A DNA stretch of 64,000 nt from Bacteroidota bacterium (GTDB taxonomy: Bacteria > Bacteroidota > Bacteroidia > Palsa-965). A model generated the notes under the pieces. That model was not told the DNA's origin. It made no database searches and saw only the letters and a program-made list of their open reading frames with translations. This document shows positions 34,801 through 44,251 of the stretch, one piece after another. Each line of letters begins with the position of its first letter. Position 1 is the first letter of the stretch. The translations under genes were made by a program, and so were the position numbers. The stretch lies in assembly GCA_020402865.1 (NCBI GenBank), contig JADBYT010000008.1, positions 62,001 to 126,000 of the forward strand, given 5' to 3'.

Positions 34801-35043
34801 ATCCGGTTCGTCTCAGGCAAATGTCTTCCCCTCATTACTTATTTATGCCGGATTTAACAATCAACCCCAACCCTCAAGCGGGCTGTCTGTAATATTGTAA
34901 AAAGGGATTGAGTTAAACCAATTGCACAGATAGAGAAGAATGCACCTCTGCATATCATTACAAACGAAAGCAAGTGAATGCGCATAACCTGCCACAAACC
35001 CGCTTCATGAATGAAGAATCCCGACAGTAAGTATTGAACCTGT

Positions 35044-36282
35044 TCAGGGATTGTACGTAATTTCCAGCGCACCACTCTTTTCTTTGGTGGATACCAGCGT
35101 TACATTTCGCCGCTTGTCTTTGGTGCGCACCTCCACTGCTGCGGTATTGGGCGGACGTGTACCAAGATTTTCGGCACGCATTACCACATAATTCTGTCCG
35201 GGCTTGAGCTTAACTTTCACTACTTTTTTACGGCGTTTGAGTGTATAGTCAGAAAGTACCACTTCGCCATTCACGATAAGCGTTATTCGGTCGCCGTCTA
35301 TTTCGTTTTTATCCCACACTGCAATTTCAATTTCCTGTTCGCCGCTGGTCATTTGTCCCTGCACGTCGAGGTTCATACCTGTAGTATCTACGGTGGCAAG
35401 GAAGGTGGTATCCGGCTTTTCTGTTTTCTCGGGCCGGGGTTTGGGTTCGGGCAGCTCATAATTAAATGAATAGCGAATACTGAAGTTGAGCGAACCGCCG
35501 AGATACTTCAACTGACCTTTCCCTACCGATACATTGCCTTCATAAAACTCATATTCCTCGGTGTATGTATGTTTAAACGGCACATGTACCGCCACGCCAA
35601 AATCGAGCATCCGGCTGCGGTCGAAGGCAAAATTGCGCATACCGAATTCGGCACTGATCATAAAACTTTGCGGATTATAGGCAATAATGCGCGATACCAT
35701 GCCGCGGCCGTTTTCGCGCCAATCTTCCACGTATCCGAGTTCAATTTTACGATCGAAATTACGGTGGAAATTGGTTTGACTGAAACCGAGCCGGCTGTAG
35801 AGGAACTGTTCCCCATCGCCTGTACTCGTATTTCCACGATACCACGAAAACTCAACACCCACGCCATATTTCAGGTACCGGTCGGTTTGCAGCCAGCCGC
35901 CAAATGTATCGCCCTGCACAGAAAATGTAAAGGGCGGATCAAACGAATAACAAATGCGGTTGGCCTGTACTTCGGCAAAAAAACCGGTGTAGCTTTTGCT
36001 TATTCCGTTACGCCTGATGTAACCTCCCGTAAGCCCGGCGGTTGAATTGGTAAGCAGTGAAAAATGCGCCCTGCCGTTGTTATCAATCACAGAACCCACT
36101 ACCGGGTTGAGTGTGCGGCTGTAATGCCGGTTGCCGCTGATTTTTGTCATTGGCGAGGGTGCCCAGCCAAAAATTCCCACGTTGGCTCCACCGGTAATAT
36201 AATGTTCGCGCGTTTGCGCAAATACATTGGTGAAATAAAATGCCGGGAGCAGGAATAAAATAAAATACCGGTAAAGTTTCAT
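35044..36282 (-). CDS. Outer-membrane-like protein with C-terminal beta domain
   Basis: 412 residues with a signal peptide (MKLYRYFILFLLPAFYFTNVFAQ). Residues about 25-275 have alternating amphipathic strands (YGVGVEFSWYRG, RIIAYNPQSFMISAEFGM, LNFSIRYSFNYEL) as in small outer-membrane barrels. A Pro-rich linker (PEPKPRPEKTEKPD) leads to a separate ~110-residue domain with EIEIAVWDKNEIDGDRITLIVNGEVVLSDY and NYVVMRAENLGTRPPNTAAVEV, a module I know from many Bacteroidota surface proteins. Function unknown; envelope location is likely. Single-gene unit. Confidence 0.7.
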   Translation of the reverse strand: MKLYRYFILFLLPAFYFTNVFAQTREHYITGGANVGIFGWAPSPMTKISGNRHYSRTLNPVVGSVIDNNGRAHFSLLTNSTAGLTGGYIRRNGISKSYTGFFAEVQANRICYSFDPPFTFSVQGDTFGGWLQTDRYLKYGVGVEFSWYRGNTSTGDGEQFLYSRLGFSQTNFHRNFDRKIELGYVEDWRENGRGMVSRIIAYNPQSFMISAEFGMRNFAFDRSRMLDFGVAVHVPFKHTYTEEYEFYEGNVSVGKGQLKYLGGSLNFSIRYSFNYELPEPKPRPEKTEKPDTTFLATVDTTGMNLDVQGQMTSGEQEIEIAVWDKNEIDGDRITLIVNGEVVLSDYTLKRRKKVVKVKLKPGQNYVVMRAENLGTRPPNTAAVEVRTKDKRRNVTLVSTKEKSGALEITYNP

Positions 36283-36524
36283 GTCTCAAAATGTGTTGCC
36301 TTATGTAAAGATACAACGAAGTTTATTGCTGGTGTGAGGCTGCCCGGGATTGAATGCCGGATTGACTATACCGGAAAAAAATCAACAGAACTACTTTACA
36401 CTGCCAGTAAACAAAGGCCATCTGATGAATCTGCAGGCTGGTAAAGTATTTCGGTTAAAAAGTATGCCCTGCATTTTCCGGTAACGCATATACGGTCTTT
36501 TTATTATTGCAAAAAACCTCTGCA

Positions 36525-39500
36525 ATGAAAACAAAAGCAATCATTTCACAACGAAGCGGCCAGAATGAAAAAATAACAGGGCCGGTATTCAGCAAAACCA
36601 AACTGAGTAAACTGGCTTTGCCGGTATTGCGCGAAATGCCGCAAGGCTTTCTTACCGAACTGGATACACAACAGGTGAGCACCATTGAAAAACTGGGCTA
36701 CCGCGTACAACTCCTGCCCGATGTGCACCTGATGCGCATTGGCAATTACACCATTAATACTGCCGATACAAAGAAAAGTACGGCACTGCCAAAGGAACTT
36801 GCACTTACTAAAACGGCGCTCCAGAACTGGACACACTACCTCGTGCAATTTGTGGCGCCGCCAGTACAAACCTGGATCAAAGGAGTGGAAGCACTGGGCA
36901 TTAATGTAATTGAGAAAATGGGCGAGTGCGGTTTGTTTGTCACTGCTAATGCCGCTACCATTGCACGCCTGAAAGAACTTGACACCATTGCGTGGTGGGG
37001 ACCGTTTGAACCCGCTTACCGTGTGCAGCCGGAATTGCTGAAAATGAAGGGTAAAATAAAGTATCTCGGCATTGCAGTAATGGGCAGCACTGCAATAACT
37101 GAAGTACGGAAAATAATTACAGACAAAAAAGCCAAAATTGTTCTTGAAACACTACCCAACACAGTACAGGGCAATCACTATCATGTATTTCGTGTTTTGG
37201 GCGATGCCCTGCTTGTGCAAACTCTTGCATTAAATCCTGATGTAAGATGGATTGAATATGATGATGACCCGGTAGGAACCGATGAACGCACTGCTTCAAT
37301 TACTGCCGAGGCGCTGAACAACGTAGCGGCTCCGAATACGGCACCGGTTACCGGATTCAACAATAAACTCAATGAATTCGGACTAACCGGCGGAACCGGC
37401 GTAATCATTTCTGTTTGCGACAGTGGTATTGATACGCACGATCTGAACCCGGGAAATCCTACAATACATGCCGATATACGTGGCCGTTTTGTATTTTTTA
37501 ATGATGTAACTGCTGGAAATGTAACCACAGATACGAATGGACATGGCACGCATGTAGCCGGCATCATTGCTGGTAACGGTGCAACAGGCGATACCGACCC
37601 TCAAGGCTTTATTCTCGGACAGGGAATTGCACCCGAAGCACAACTCGGAAGTGTAAATGCCATCGACACGGGTGCAAGCACAACTGTTACCCAACGCATT
37701 CAGGCATCAGGCAACAATGGTGCGGTAATAATGAATAACAGCTGGGGAAGTACAAGTATTAACAACAACTACGACAGCCGATGCCGCGAGGTGGATTCAG
37801 GCACACGCGACGGCAACTCGAATACCGCTGGAAACCAACCTCTTTGTATAGTGTTTGCATCAGGCAATGCAGGTGATAGTGCAAACAGTACACTGCTTTC
37901 GCCCGATGCTGCCAAAAACAGTATTGTGGTTGGAAATTCGTTAAACAGCAGAGCCGGTGAAGGCTTCCCGTCTGATGATATACGCGGCATCAATCCGTCA
38001 TCCGGTCGCGGGCCTTCGGCCGACGGAAGGATTTTCCCTACTGTAATTGCACCCGGAACTGATATTGTGTCAACCCGTTCATCGGCAAGCACCAACAGTC
38101 AATATTCCGACACAGGTGGCACGGCACATGCACAACACACATCAAAAACAGGTACATCAATGGCTGCACCAGTTGTTTCGGGTCTTGCAGCTCTTTTTAC
38201 CGAATGGTGGAGAAACAGAACCGGAGGTGTAAATCCTTCTCCGGCTCTGGCGAAAGCGGCAATTGTAAATGCAGCAATTGATGTATCGGGCGGACAAAAC
38301 TGGAAGCGACTTAACAATTCTTCCAGCCCTAACGATACAGCCAGCTGGGTAAATCACTCGGGCAGCATTTACCGCAGGCCCCTGCCCTACGCCCCAGCTC
38401 AATTACTTTTCGGGAATACTGCCATGACTCAGCAAGCCAGTTTAATTAACGTAACAGGAGCAGGCCAGTGGTTTTATGATAATGCAGCACAAATTTTATA
38501 TGTATGGCTGAGTGGAAATGCAAACCCCGGAAGTGGTTCGTCAGTCGTAGGCTCGGTAAATGCACTTCATCCGGTTGCTGTTGCCGCCATTCCCAACAAC
38601 GATCAGGGCTGGGGCCGTGTGAGCCTTGAAAACATGCTGATCCAAACGACCGACCGGGGGCCAAAAATTTTCTTCGACCGCAATACTGCCGATGTGGTGT
38701 TTACCGCAAACGGCCAATCGTATGTGCGCGAAATTGTAGTGGTTGACCACAATAAACCATTGCGCATTACTATGGCCTACTCCGATTGTCCCGGTGCAGC
38801 CAATGCAAATCCGGCACTGGTAAACAACCTGAATCTCGAAGTTGAGGAAATTTTACCCGACGGCACAACCGGCCTGCTTTATCTGGGTAATACGTTTAAT
38901 GCCGCCGGATTTTCTGTAACCGGCGGTGCAGCCGATGCGCGCAACAACCTGGAATGCGTGTATATTCAAAACCCGATAAGCCGCTACCGCATGCGGATTG
39001 TAGCCACGAGCGTTACATTCAATGCACAGCCTCCGTTTACCAATGCAACGCCGTGGCAGGATTTTGCATATGTAATTGACAATGCCATACGTACGGTTGA
39101 AAACCCGGTGTGTGTGGTGCCTGTGCTCGACCGCTCAGGAAGTATGATTTCGTATGGTTATGTAGATACCACACGCGTTACCACCAAAAACTTTATCGAC
39201 CTCATGTCGGTAAATGATTCAACCGCTGTGGTGAGCTTTGGCAGCACGGCAGTAAACGAGTATCACAATGCCGGCAATATTGTACAGATTGTAAGCAACA
39301 CCGAAAAAGACAATGCAAAGAATGCTGTTGATGCGATTGCCTTTGGTGGTTGCACCTACATGGGACAAGGTCTGCAAAACGGGCGTGCGTTGCTGAATAC
39401 AGGTCCGGCCGATCAGGAAAAAGCCATTGTGCTGCTTAGCGACGGATATGACAATGGCGGCTGCAATTCGGCCAATCCAACCGCACTGAGTATTGTAAGT

Positions 39501-40550
39501 GCGGGCTGGCCTGCAAACATGCCGGTTTACACCTGTGCAATGGGGGCCGCTGCCGATGCAGTGAGCCTGCAGGAAATTGCCACACGTACAAACGGCCGCT
39601 ATTACATGATGCCTGAGATTGAAGACCTTGGCGAAATTTACAACTACATTCGCGGTCAGGTTGCCGATACCGACGAAAGCATCATCACAAACACATCGGC
39701 GTTTGCATCTTACGCCACAGTAAAATCATTTGTAGAAAAAGGAGCTAAATGTGTAACGTTCTCCGTAAACTGGTTTACCGAGGCACTGAAGTTTACACCA
39801 CACGCGCCTAAAAGCACAAGTCAGATTTCGGTGCGGCTTATCGATCCGAAAGGTCGCAAGGTACACCCGCAATCTACACTCGTTGCACGCACAGTGGGTA
39901 AAAGTTATGTAGTGCTCCGCATCGAAGAACCGGCCGCCGGCAACTGGACCATTGAAGTGGAAACCACACTTAAAACGCACACCCGCTTTACCGTAGGCGG
40001 ATTTGTTAAATCACCAATCAAGCTCTACATACCCAATAGTGTGCAGCTCATGAAAGCCGGAACCAGCTTCAATCTTGTATCACAATTGCTTTACGGAGAC
40101 ACCGCCTTTTCTGCCGGCAACTTCAAAGTAAACCTGAATATACCGGCAGGCAACGTAAAGGCATTGCTTCAGAAATATGCAGCCGAACTCAAAAAAATTG
40201 ATCCGGGCAAAATCGACAAAGATGCCAATGCCGATTTCCGCAAACTTCAACTTCTCAATGCCGAGTATATTAAAGCAGGGAAACCGGGCATTTTCAGTGC
40301 CGGCTCCGAAACAATTCCTACCATTACCTATTCATCGCTAAAAGAAAAAGTAAACAACACAACCCTGCCCGAGTTGCTCAAAGCATCAGGCCAGAAATTA
40401 CCTAAACTGGTCAACGGCCCTGTGTTTAACACCTCTTTTACCTTACGCAACACCGGTACATACAATGCTGTGATCAACATCAGCGGTACCACACCCGACA
40501 ATTTCACTCGTTTTGTACGTAAAGATCTTATCTCGGTAGTGGCTGTATAA
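36525..40550 (+). CDS. Subtilase-VWA fusion protein without signal peptide
   Basis: 1341 residues from ATG 36525 (a TTG lies 6 codons upstream). Residues 1-255 hold two prodomain-like repeats (HYLVQFVAPPVQTWIKGVEALGI; the second ends VRWIEYDDDP). The S8 peptidase triad is complete: D299 in CDSGIDTH, H340 in GHGTHVAG, S545 in GTSMAAP. Next comes a beta-rich region, then a VWA domain with intact MIDAS: D869-R-S-G-S, T944 in GGCT, D973 in SDGYD. A CLCA-like beta tail follows (GNWTIEVETT). There is neither a signal peptide nor a T9SS domain on a protein whose modules are usually extracellular. It could be intracellular or leave by an unusual route. Confidence 0.85.
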   Translation: MKTKAIISQRSGQNEKITGPVFSKTKLSKLALPVLREMPQGFLTELDTQQVSTIEKLGYRVQLLPDVHLMRIGNYTINTADTKKSTALPKELALTKTALQNWTHYLVQFVAPPVQTWIKGVEALGINVIEKMGECGLFVTANAATIARLKELDTIAWWGPFEPAYRVQPELLKMKGKIKYLGIAVMGSTAITEVRKIITDKKAKIVLETLPNTVQGNHYHVFRVLGDALLVQTLALNPDVRWIEYDDDPVGTDERTASITAEALNNVAAPNTAPVTGFNNKLNEFGLTGGTGVIISVCDSGIDTHDLNPGNPTIHADIRGRFVFFNDVTAGNVTTDTNGHGTHVAGIIAGNGATGDTDPQGFILGQGIAPEAQLGSVNAIDTGASTTVTQRIQASGNNGAVIMNNSWGSTSINNNYDSRCREVDSGTRDGNSNTAGNQPLCIVFASGNAGDSANSTLLSPDAAKNSIVVGNSLNSRAGEGFPSDDIRGINPSSGRGPSADGRIFPTVIAPGTDIVSTRSSASTNSQYSDTGGTAHAQHTSKTGTSMAAPVVSGLAALFTEWWRNRTGGVNPSPALAKAAIVNAAIDVSGGQNWKRLNNSSSPNDTASWVNHSGSIYRRPLPYAPAQLLFGNTAMTQQASLINVTGAGQWFYDNAAQILYVWLSGNANPGSGSSVVGSVNALHPVAVAAIPNNDQGWGRVSLENMLIQTTDRGPKIFFDRNTADVVFTANGQSYVREIVVVDHNKPLRITMAYSDCPGAANANPALVNNLNLEVEEILPDGTTGLLYLGNTFNAAGFSVTGGAADARNNLECVYIQNPISRYRMRIVATSVTFNAQPPFTNATPWQDFAYVIDNAIRTVENPVCVVPVLDRSGSMISYGYVDTTRVTTKNFIDLMSVNDSTAVVSFGSTAVNEYHNAGNIVQIVSNTEKDNAKNAVDAIAFGGCTYMGQGLQNGRALLNTGPADQEKAIVLLSDGYDNGGCNSANPTALSIVSAGWPANMPVYTCAMGAAADAVSLQEIATRTNGRYYMMPEIEDLGEIYNYIRGQVADTDESIITNTSAFASYATVKSFVEKGAKCVTFSVNWFTEALKFTPHAPKSTSQISVRLIDPKGRKVHPQSTLVARTVGKSYVVLRIEEPAAGNWTIEVETTLKTHTRFTVGGFVKSPIKLYIPNSVQLMKAGTSFNLVSQLLYGDTAFSAGNFKVNLNIPAGNVKALLQKYAAELKKIDPGKIDKDANADFRKLQLLNAEYIKAGKPGIFSAGSETIPTITYSSLKEKVNNTTLPELLKASGQKLPKLVNGPVFNTSFTLRNTGTYNAVINISGTTPDNFTRFVRKDLISVVAV

Positions 40551-40559
40551 TTGAAAGCA

Positions 40560-40601
40560 CAAAAGAGTGGCGGATTCAAAAATGAATCCGCCACTCTTTT
40601 G
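40560..40601. terminator. Bidirectional terminator
   Basis: A perfect 19-bp stem (40560-40578 with 40583-40601; CAAAAGAGTGGCGGATTCA) with an AAAA loop lies between the convergent subtilase and GDSL genes. The arms end in A/T runs, so it can serve both. Confidence 0.85.
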
Positions 40602-40617
40602 TAAGTGTACTTATTAA

Positions 40618-41982
40618 TTAGTTAGCCGGGAAAACAACACCCGTGTATTTTGTAGCATCAACCTGCGGAATGGTTGAATTGTATTTGAGATTGATTGCTT
40701 TGATAAATTCATTGCAAAGCAACGCATTTCCGCGCGGAGTAAGATGTACACCATCGAGCGAGAAGCCGCCGCCCGAAACAAATGTGGTTGTTACTTCAAC
40801 GCCGTTATATACAATACTTGTGCGGGCTGCACCAAGGAATGCGTTTACATCCACAAAGGCAAGACCTTTTGCATCGGCCACGTTGCGAAGTTTTACATTG
40901 TATGCGGCCACTGCTGCATTGATGGGCGCAATTTCACCGGCATCAAGTACATAGCGGTCGGGAATGGGGCGTGTAGAACCCCAGCCGGCGCACTTGAGCG
41001 AATCCTGCGGTACAGAAAGCAGTACAAGTTCGCCCTGCTGAATCTGGCGGAAACCCGCAGGTGCAGCAGCGTCTTCAATGATAAATCCATTGGCACCGGC
41101 TGTAAACGTAATGCCCAGCGCAGCATAGGCCGCAGAAAGCTGAGCGGCCGAAGTCGCATCAAGGGTTAACCCATTCCACGGCACTGTAGTAAAATAAGGA
41201 ATTGAAGTAATGTCGGGCACATTACCAATTACACCCTGCGCACCATTGGCGGTCATTGTATTTACAGTAAGGTCAATAGACGCATCAAAACCCACACCTG
41301 CCGGACCAGCCGAAGGCGTTACCGCACCTGTAGTTCCGCCCGAAAGCGCATAACCAAGCACATCGTTGTTACCGATAAACAGCGAGAAGAAAGTAGGATT
41401 CTGCGCGGCGGCATACGACATCATTGATGAATTCGCCGGATCGTCTGTAAAACGGGTGAAGAACGGGTTGAACAATCCGGGACCATTAGCCGGATTACCA
41501 AAGCCGGGATATACTACCTCAATTGCACGCGCACCGGGCACACCTACACAGTTGTACGGGCCGTTTGCAGCAATGCTGTTGAGGAAAATATTGACATCGC
41601 CACTGGCAGCAACGGGTACCGGAGCAAGACCGGTAATGCCGCGGCAGTCGGTTGCATAACCCAATTTAAGCGGCGCATTCAGCGATCCGCCCACACCTAC
41701 CGATGTTTCGGGGACATACGGCATTTTAAATTCGCCGCCGCCCACCAGCTTAAGTTGCTCTGCAAGCAGGTTGGCATATGATACCTGCTGGCCTTTGTAG
41801 TAAAGACCATTATCGGCATAACCGGCAGTAATTGAGTTTCCGATGGCCACATATTTTGCAGCATTCAGGTTGCCTTTGTCGGGCGTTATTTCGTCAAACT
41901 CGGGTTTGCATGATTGCACGAGTACTGCGCTGCTCAACAGCACAAGCGAAAATGTTTTCAACTGTTTCATCTGGGCAGGCAT
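40618..41982 (-). CDS. SGNH/GDSL-hydrolase-like lipoprotein
   Basis: 454 residues with a lipobox signal (MKQLKTFSLVLLSSAVLVQSC). SGNH blocks are all present: I in YVAIGNSITAGYADN, III in LFIGNNDVLGYA, V in DGVHLTPRGNALL. It should be an esterase or lipase on the periplasmic or outer-membrane face. The ATG shares one base with the fadL stop (TAATG), so translation is coupled; a second ATG four codons in would still give the lipoprotein. Pairing with FadL suggests that it releases fatty acids from esters for uptake, which is inference. Confidence 0.85.
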   Translation of the reverse strand: MPAQMKQLKTFSLVLLSSAVLVQSCKPEFDEITPDKGNLNAAKYVAIGNSITAGYADNGLYYKGQQVSYANLLAEQLKLVGGGEFKMPYVPETSVGVGGSLNAPLKLGYATDCRGITGLAPVPVAASGDVNIFLNSIAANGPYNCVGVPGARAIEVVYPGFGNPANGPGLFNPFFTRFTDDPANSSMMSYAAAQNPTFFSLFIGNNDVLGYALSGGTTGAVTPSAGPAGVGFDASIDLTVNTMTANGAQGVIGNVPDITSIPYFTTVPWNGLTLDATSAAQLSAAYAALGITFTAGANGFIIEDAAAPAGFRQIQQGELVLLSVPQDSLKCAGWGSTRPIPDRYVLDAGEIAPINAAVAAYNVKLRNVADAKGLAFVDVNAFLGAARTSIVYNGVEVTTTFVSGGGFSLDGVHLTPRGNALLCNEFIKAINLKYNSTIPQVDATKYTGVVFPAN

Positions 41983-43208
41983 TAAAAGTGATACGATACG
42001 GAAAGACCGGGAATGTTTGCATACGTTTTAAACGTTCCGTCGAGGTTACTTTCCAGGTTTTTGTCTTTTCGGCTGAGCTGGGTGAATGTGAATGAAGCAT
42101 CCACACTCAGGTGCTCACCAATGTTATAACCCAAACCAGCGGTAAGGTTCAGACGGTTTGCATCTGTACTTTCGGGTGTAACGTAGCCATCCTGAATCGG
42201 AGAAATGGCATAACCCGCACCCGCGCGAAGCATGAACGATTGTGTAAGCGCATACTGCGCACCGAGGCGAAATGCAAACGAACTTTCATACATACGTGCC
42301 GATTTGGTGTCTTCGAGCGATGAGGTGTTGGTGGCATAATCGAAAGCAAGTGTATCGTATGCACTCCAGTCGCCGAAATTAAAATCAAACGCCAGTTTGA
42401 GTTTGTCGGAAGCCTTATAACCTACACCCAGCGAAATAATTTGCGGAAGCGGCAGTGTGGCAGAGAAAGTACCGTCGGGGAAATTTGCATCAAGCGACGG
42501 CGGTACGGTAAATGTAGCCGTACCATCAGTTACTTTCATTTTCACAGCCGAACGATAGGTAAGACCAAGCGAAAGTTTTTCAGTGGCCTGAAAATAAAGA
42601 CCTGCATTGAATCCATAGCCAAGTGCACTTCCGTCGAGTTCGGCATGTGAATAGTCTGTACCATTGAACACAGGTATATCGCGCTGCAGATTTACTTTAC
42701 CCGGAGCAATTACAAAACCGGCACCGAAACCAATTTTATCGGTGATTTTGTAGCTTACTGTAGGCTGAATAAAAATAGTTTGAAGCTGAAGTTGTGTAAG
42801 AATGAAACGGCCTGTCCAGCCATCTTCCCAGCTAACTGTGCTTCCGAAAGGCGTATAGGCACCAAGACCGAATTTGAGTTTGCTTTCGGGCATACCGTAA
42901 ACGGCATAAGCGGCAAACGGCGTGCCTACGGGCGAATTGGTACGGTAAACTGCATTTGTGTTGGCATCCTGAAAAGCAGTATTCCCGATAGTGGCGCTGG
43001 CACCGGCAGTGATGTGATTTTTTTCGAGAAAAGAAATACTGCCCGGGTTAAAGAAAACAGCAGCCCCGTCCATCGGCAGCGCAGTTCCGGCGCTACCCAT
43101 AGCCTGTTGCTTTTGTCCCTGCAGGTTTACCTGAAAGCCCTGTGCCGAAACACAGCCCGCTAAACCTGCCCCCAGCCATAATGCTGTTGTAAGGAGTTGT
43201 TTTTTCAT
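41982..43208 (-). CDS. fadL: FadL/OmpP1-family long-chain fatty-acid channel
   Basis: 408 residues from ATG 43208, where a signal peptide begins (MKKQLLTTALWLGAGLAGCVSAQ). The mature start GFQVNLQGQKQQAMGSAGTALPMDGAAVFFNPGSISFL is the FadL N-terminal hatch region with the conserved AVFFNPG. Alternating strands continue to a C-terminal aromatic end (SVSYHF) expected for barrel insertion. It imports long-chain fatty acids or other hydrophobic compounds through the outer membrane. Located next to beta-oxidation genes but with its own upstream inverted repeat. Confidence 0.92.
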   Translation of the reverse strand: MKKQLLTTALWLGAGLAGCVSAQGFQVNLQGQKQQAMGSAGTALPMDGAAVFFNPGSISFLEKNHITAGASATIGNTAFQDANTNAVYRTNSPVGTPFAAYAVYGMPESKLKFGLGAYTPFGSTVSWEDGWTGRFILTQLQLQTIFIQPTVSYKITDKIGFGAGFVIAPGKVNLQRDIPVFNGTDYSHAELDGSALGYGFNAGLYFQATEKLSLGLTYRSAVKMKVTDGTATFTVPPSLDANFPDGTFSATLPLPQIISLGVGYKASDKLKLAFDFNFGDWSAYDTLAFDYATNTSSLEDTKSARMYESSFAFRLGAQYALTQSFMLRAGAGYAISPIQDGYVTPESTDANRLNLTAGLGYNIGEHLSVDASFTFTQLSRKDKNLESNLDGTFKTYANIPGLSVSYHF

Positions 43209-43246
43209 TTGTGTGTAGTTTTGGTATTGGTGGTTAATGTGCAATA

Positions 43247-43264
43247 TATTGAATACAATCAATA
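43247..43264. promoter_or_regulatory. Inverted repeat upstream of fadL
   Basis: TATTGA-ATACAA-TCAATA, a perfect 6+6+6 inverted repeat 38-56 nt upstream of the fadL ATG. This is a likely regulator site overlapping the promoter. It differs from the marR-region palindrome. Confidence 0.45.
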
Positions 43265-43296
43265 CATTTCACACAGTACTAAGGTTTATTTATGAA

Positions 43297-43803
43297 TTAT
43301 TTTGCAGTGCGCACTTTGACCCACGATTTTATTTGCCAGTTGATGGTTCCGGTACAAATGTGTACTTCGTTTTCATCATACACATCCACCACAAACTCAT
43401 TGAACACACTTTCGGCCTGCTGAAGCGGGTTCAGAATTTCCTTTTCAATCCATTCGTGCGAAAGCCGGAATCTGGCTTTCACAGCTGTTTTTGCCTGATA
43501 GTGATAAGTCATTTGCAGACTTTTCATCACAATGCGGTATTCTTTCGGATTGAGATTCATTAGCAGGCAAAGTCCGCAAACATACTCGCAGAGTGTGGCC
43601 AGCGCACAGGCGTGAATGCCGCCTACGTGATTTTTGTTGGCGCGGATAAACGGCATCATCATAAGCACTTCATCATCGGTTAGTGCTGTTATCTGAGGAC
43701 GATGCGTTTTGTTGAACGGCACAACCCGCCATAAGGCAAAATTGAGCAGCTTCCTGTAAAAGGCCGATGTTTTTGCTTTGCGAATGAGTTGTGCCGTATC
43801 CAT
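43297..43803 (-). CDS. DUF4442-type hotdog thioesterase
   Basis: 168 residues of the DUF4442/YiiD-C hotdog type: LLNFALWRVVPFNKTHRPQI, LTDDEVLMMMPFIRANKNHVGGIHACALATLCEYVCGL, with the NHVGGIHA turn followed by the hotdog helix, then MTYHYQAKTAVKA. Probably an acyl-CoA thioesterase. Two nucleotides downstream of a second thioesterase gene and last in the beta-oxidation operon, where it may balance CoA pools. Substrate chain length unknown. Confidence 0.8.
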   Translation of the reverse strand: MDTAQLIRKAKTSAFYRKLLNFALWRVVPFNKTHRPQITALTDDEVLMMMPFIRANKNHVGGIHACALATLCEYVCGLCLLMNLNPKEYRIVMKSLQMTYHYQAKTAVKARFRLSHEWIEKEILNPLQQAESVFNEFVVDVYDENEVHICTGTINWQIKSWVKVRTAK

Positions 43804-43805
43804 TG

Positions 43806-44249
43806 TTATTCAGTTTCAGTGTATGCTTCGCTGCGTGGCAGGGTGTGAAACTGCGAGCGAAGCTGTTCGGGAATGGCGGTGAGCTTGCGGTGACGCGTAT
43901 CCAGCCACGCTCCGTCGGTATTTATCTGCGCAGCTTTTACACCATCGTTGCGGTAAATTTCCTGTATAAACGACCAGCGTGAACCGTCGCTGCGCATGCT
44001 GCGTATTTCGCAGGTTACCGAAAGCGTATCGCCCGGATGCACTTCGCGCAGGTAAATCAGTTCCTCACGAAAAAGAATCGGTCCGATATGATGCTCACGA
44101 AATGTTTCTTCAGTAATACCAATACTTTTCAGTGCCTCAATACGTGCCTGCGCCCCAAAATCGGCGTAAGCCGAATGGCGGAGATGCCGGTTGGAATCAA
44201 CCTGCGACCATAGCACCTGGCTCTGGAAGAAAACACGTTTACCGTTCAT
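43806..44249 (-). CDS. 4-hydroxybenzoyl-CoA thioesterase-type (YbgC-like) protein
   Basis: 147 residues from ATG 44249; a TTG four codons upstream overlaps the preceding gene. Hotdog fold with the YbgC-like active-site start VDSNRHLRHSAYADFGAQARIEAL, in which an Asn-Arg-His stretch takes the place of the usual DxxGHVNN. Continues with FREELIYLREVHPGDTLSVTCEI and GSRWSFIQEIYR. Acts on acyl-CoA, probably a short or medium chain. Starts 2 nt after the acyl-CoA dehydrogenase stop, so it is part of the same operon. Confidence 0.8.
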   Translation of the reverse strand: MNGKRVFFQSQVLWSQVDSNRHLRHSAYADFGAQARIEALKSIGITEETFREHHIGPILFREELIYLREVHPGDTLSVTCEIRSMRSDGSRWSFIQEIYRNDGVKAAQINTDGAWLDTRHRKLTAIPEQLRSQFHTLPRSEAYTETE

Positions 44250-44251
44250 AC

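Noticed and set aside
34854-35075. 73-codon minus-strand frame
   Set aside because: Overlaps the end of the 35044-36282 gene, has no start context and no family resemblance.
43297-44249. Toxin-antitoxin-like small gene pair
   Set aside because: Both are recognisable hotdog thioesterases belonging to the beta-oxidation operon.
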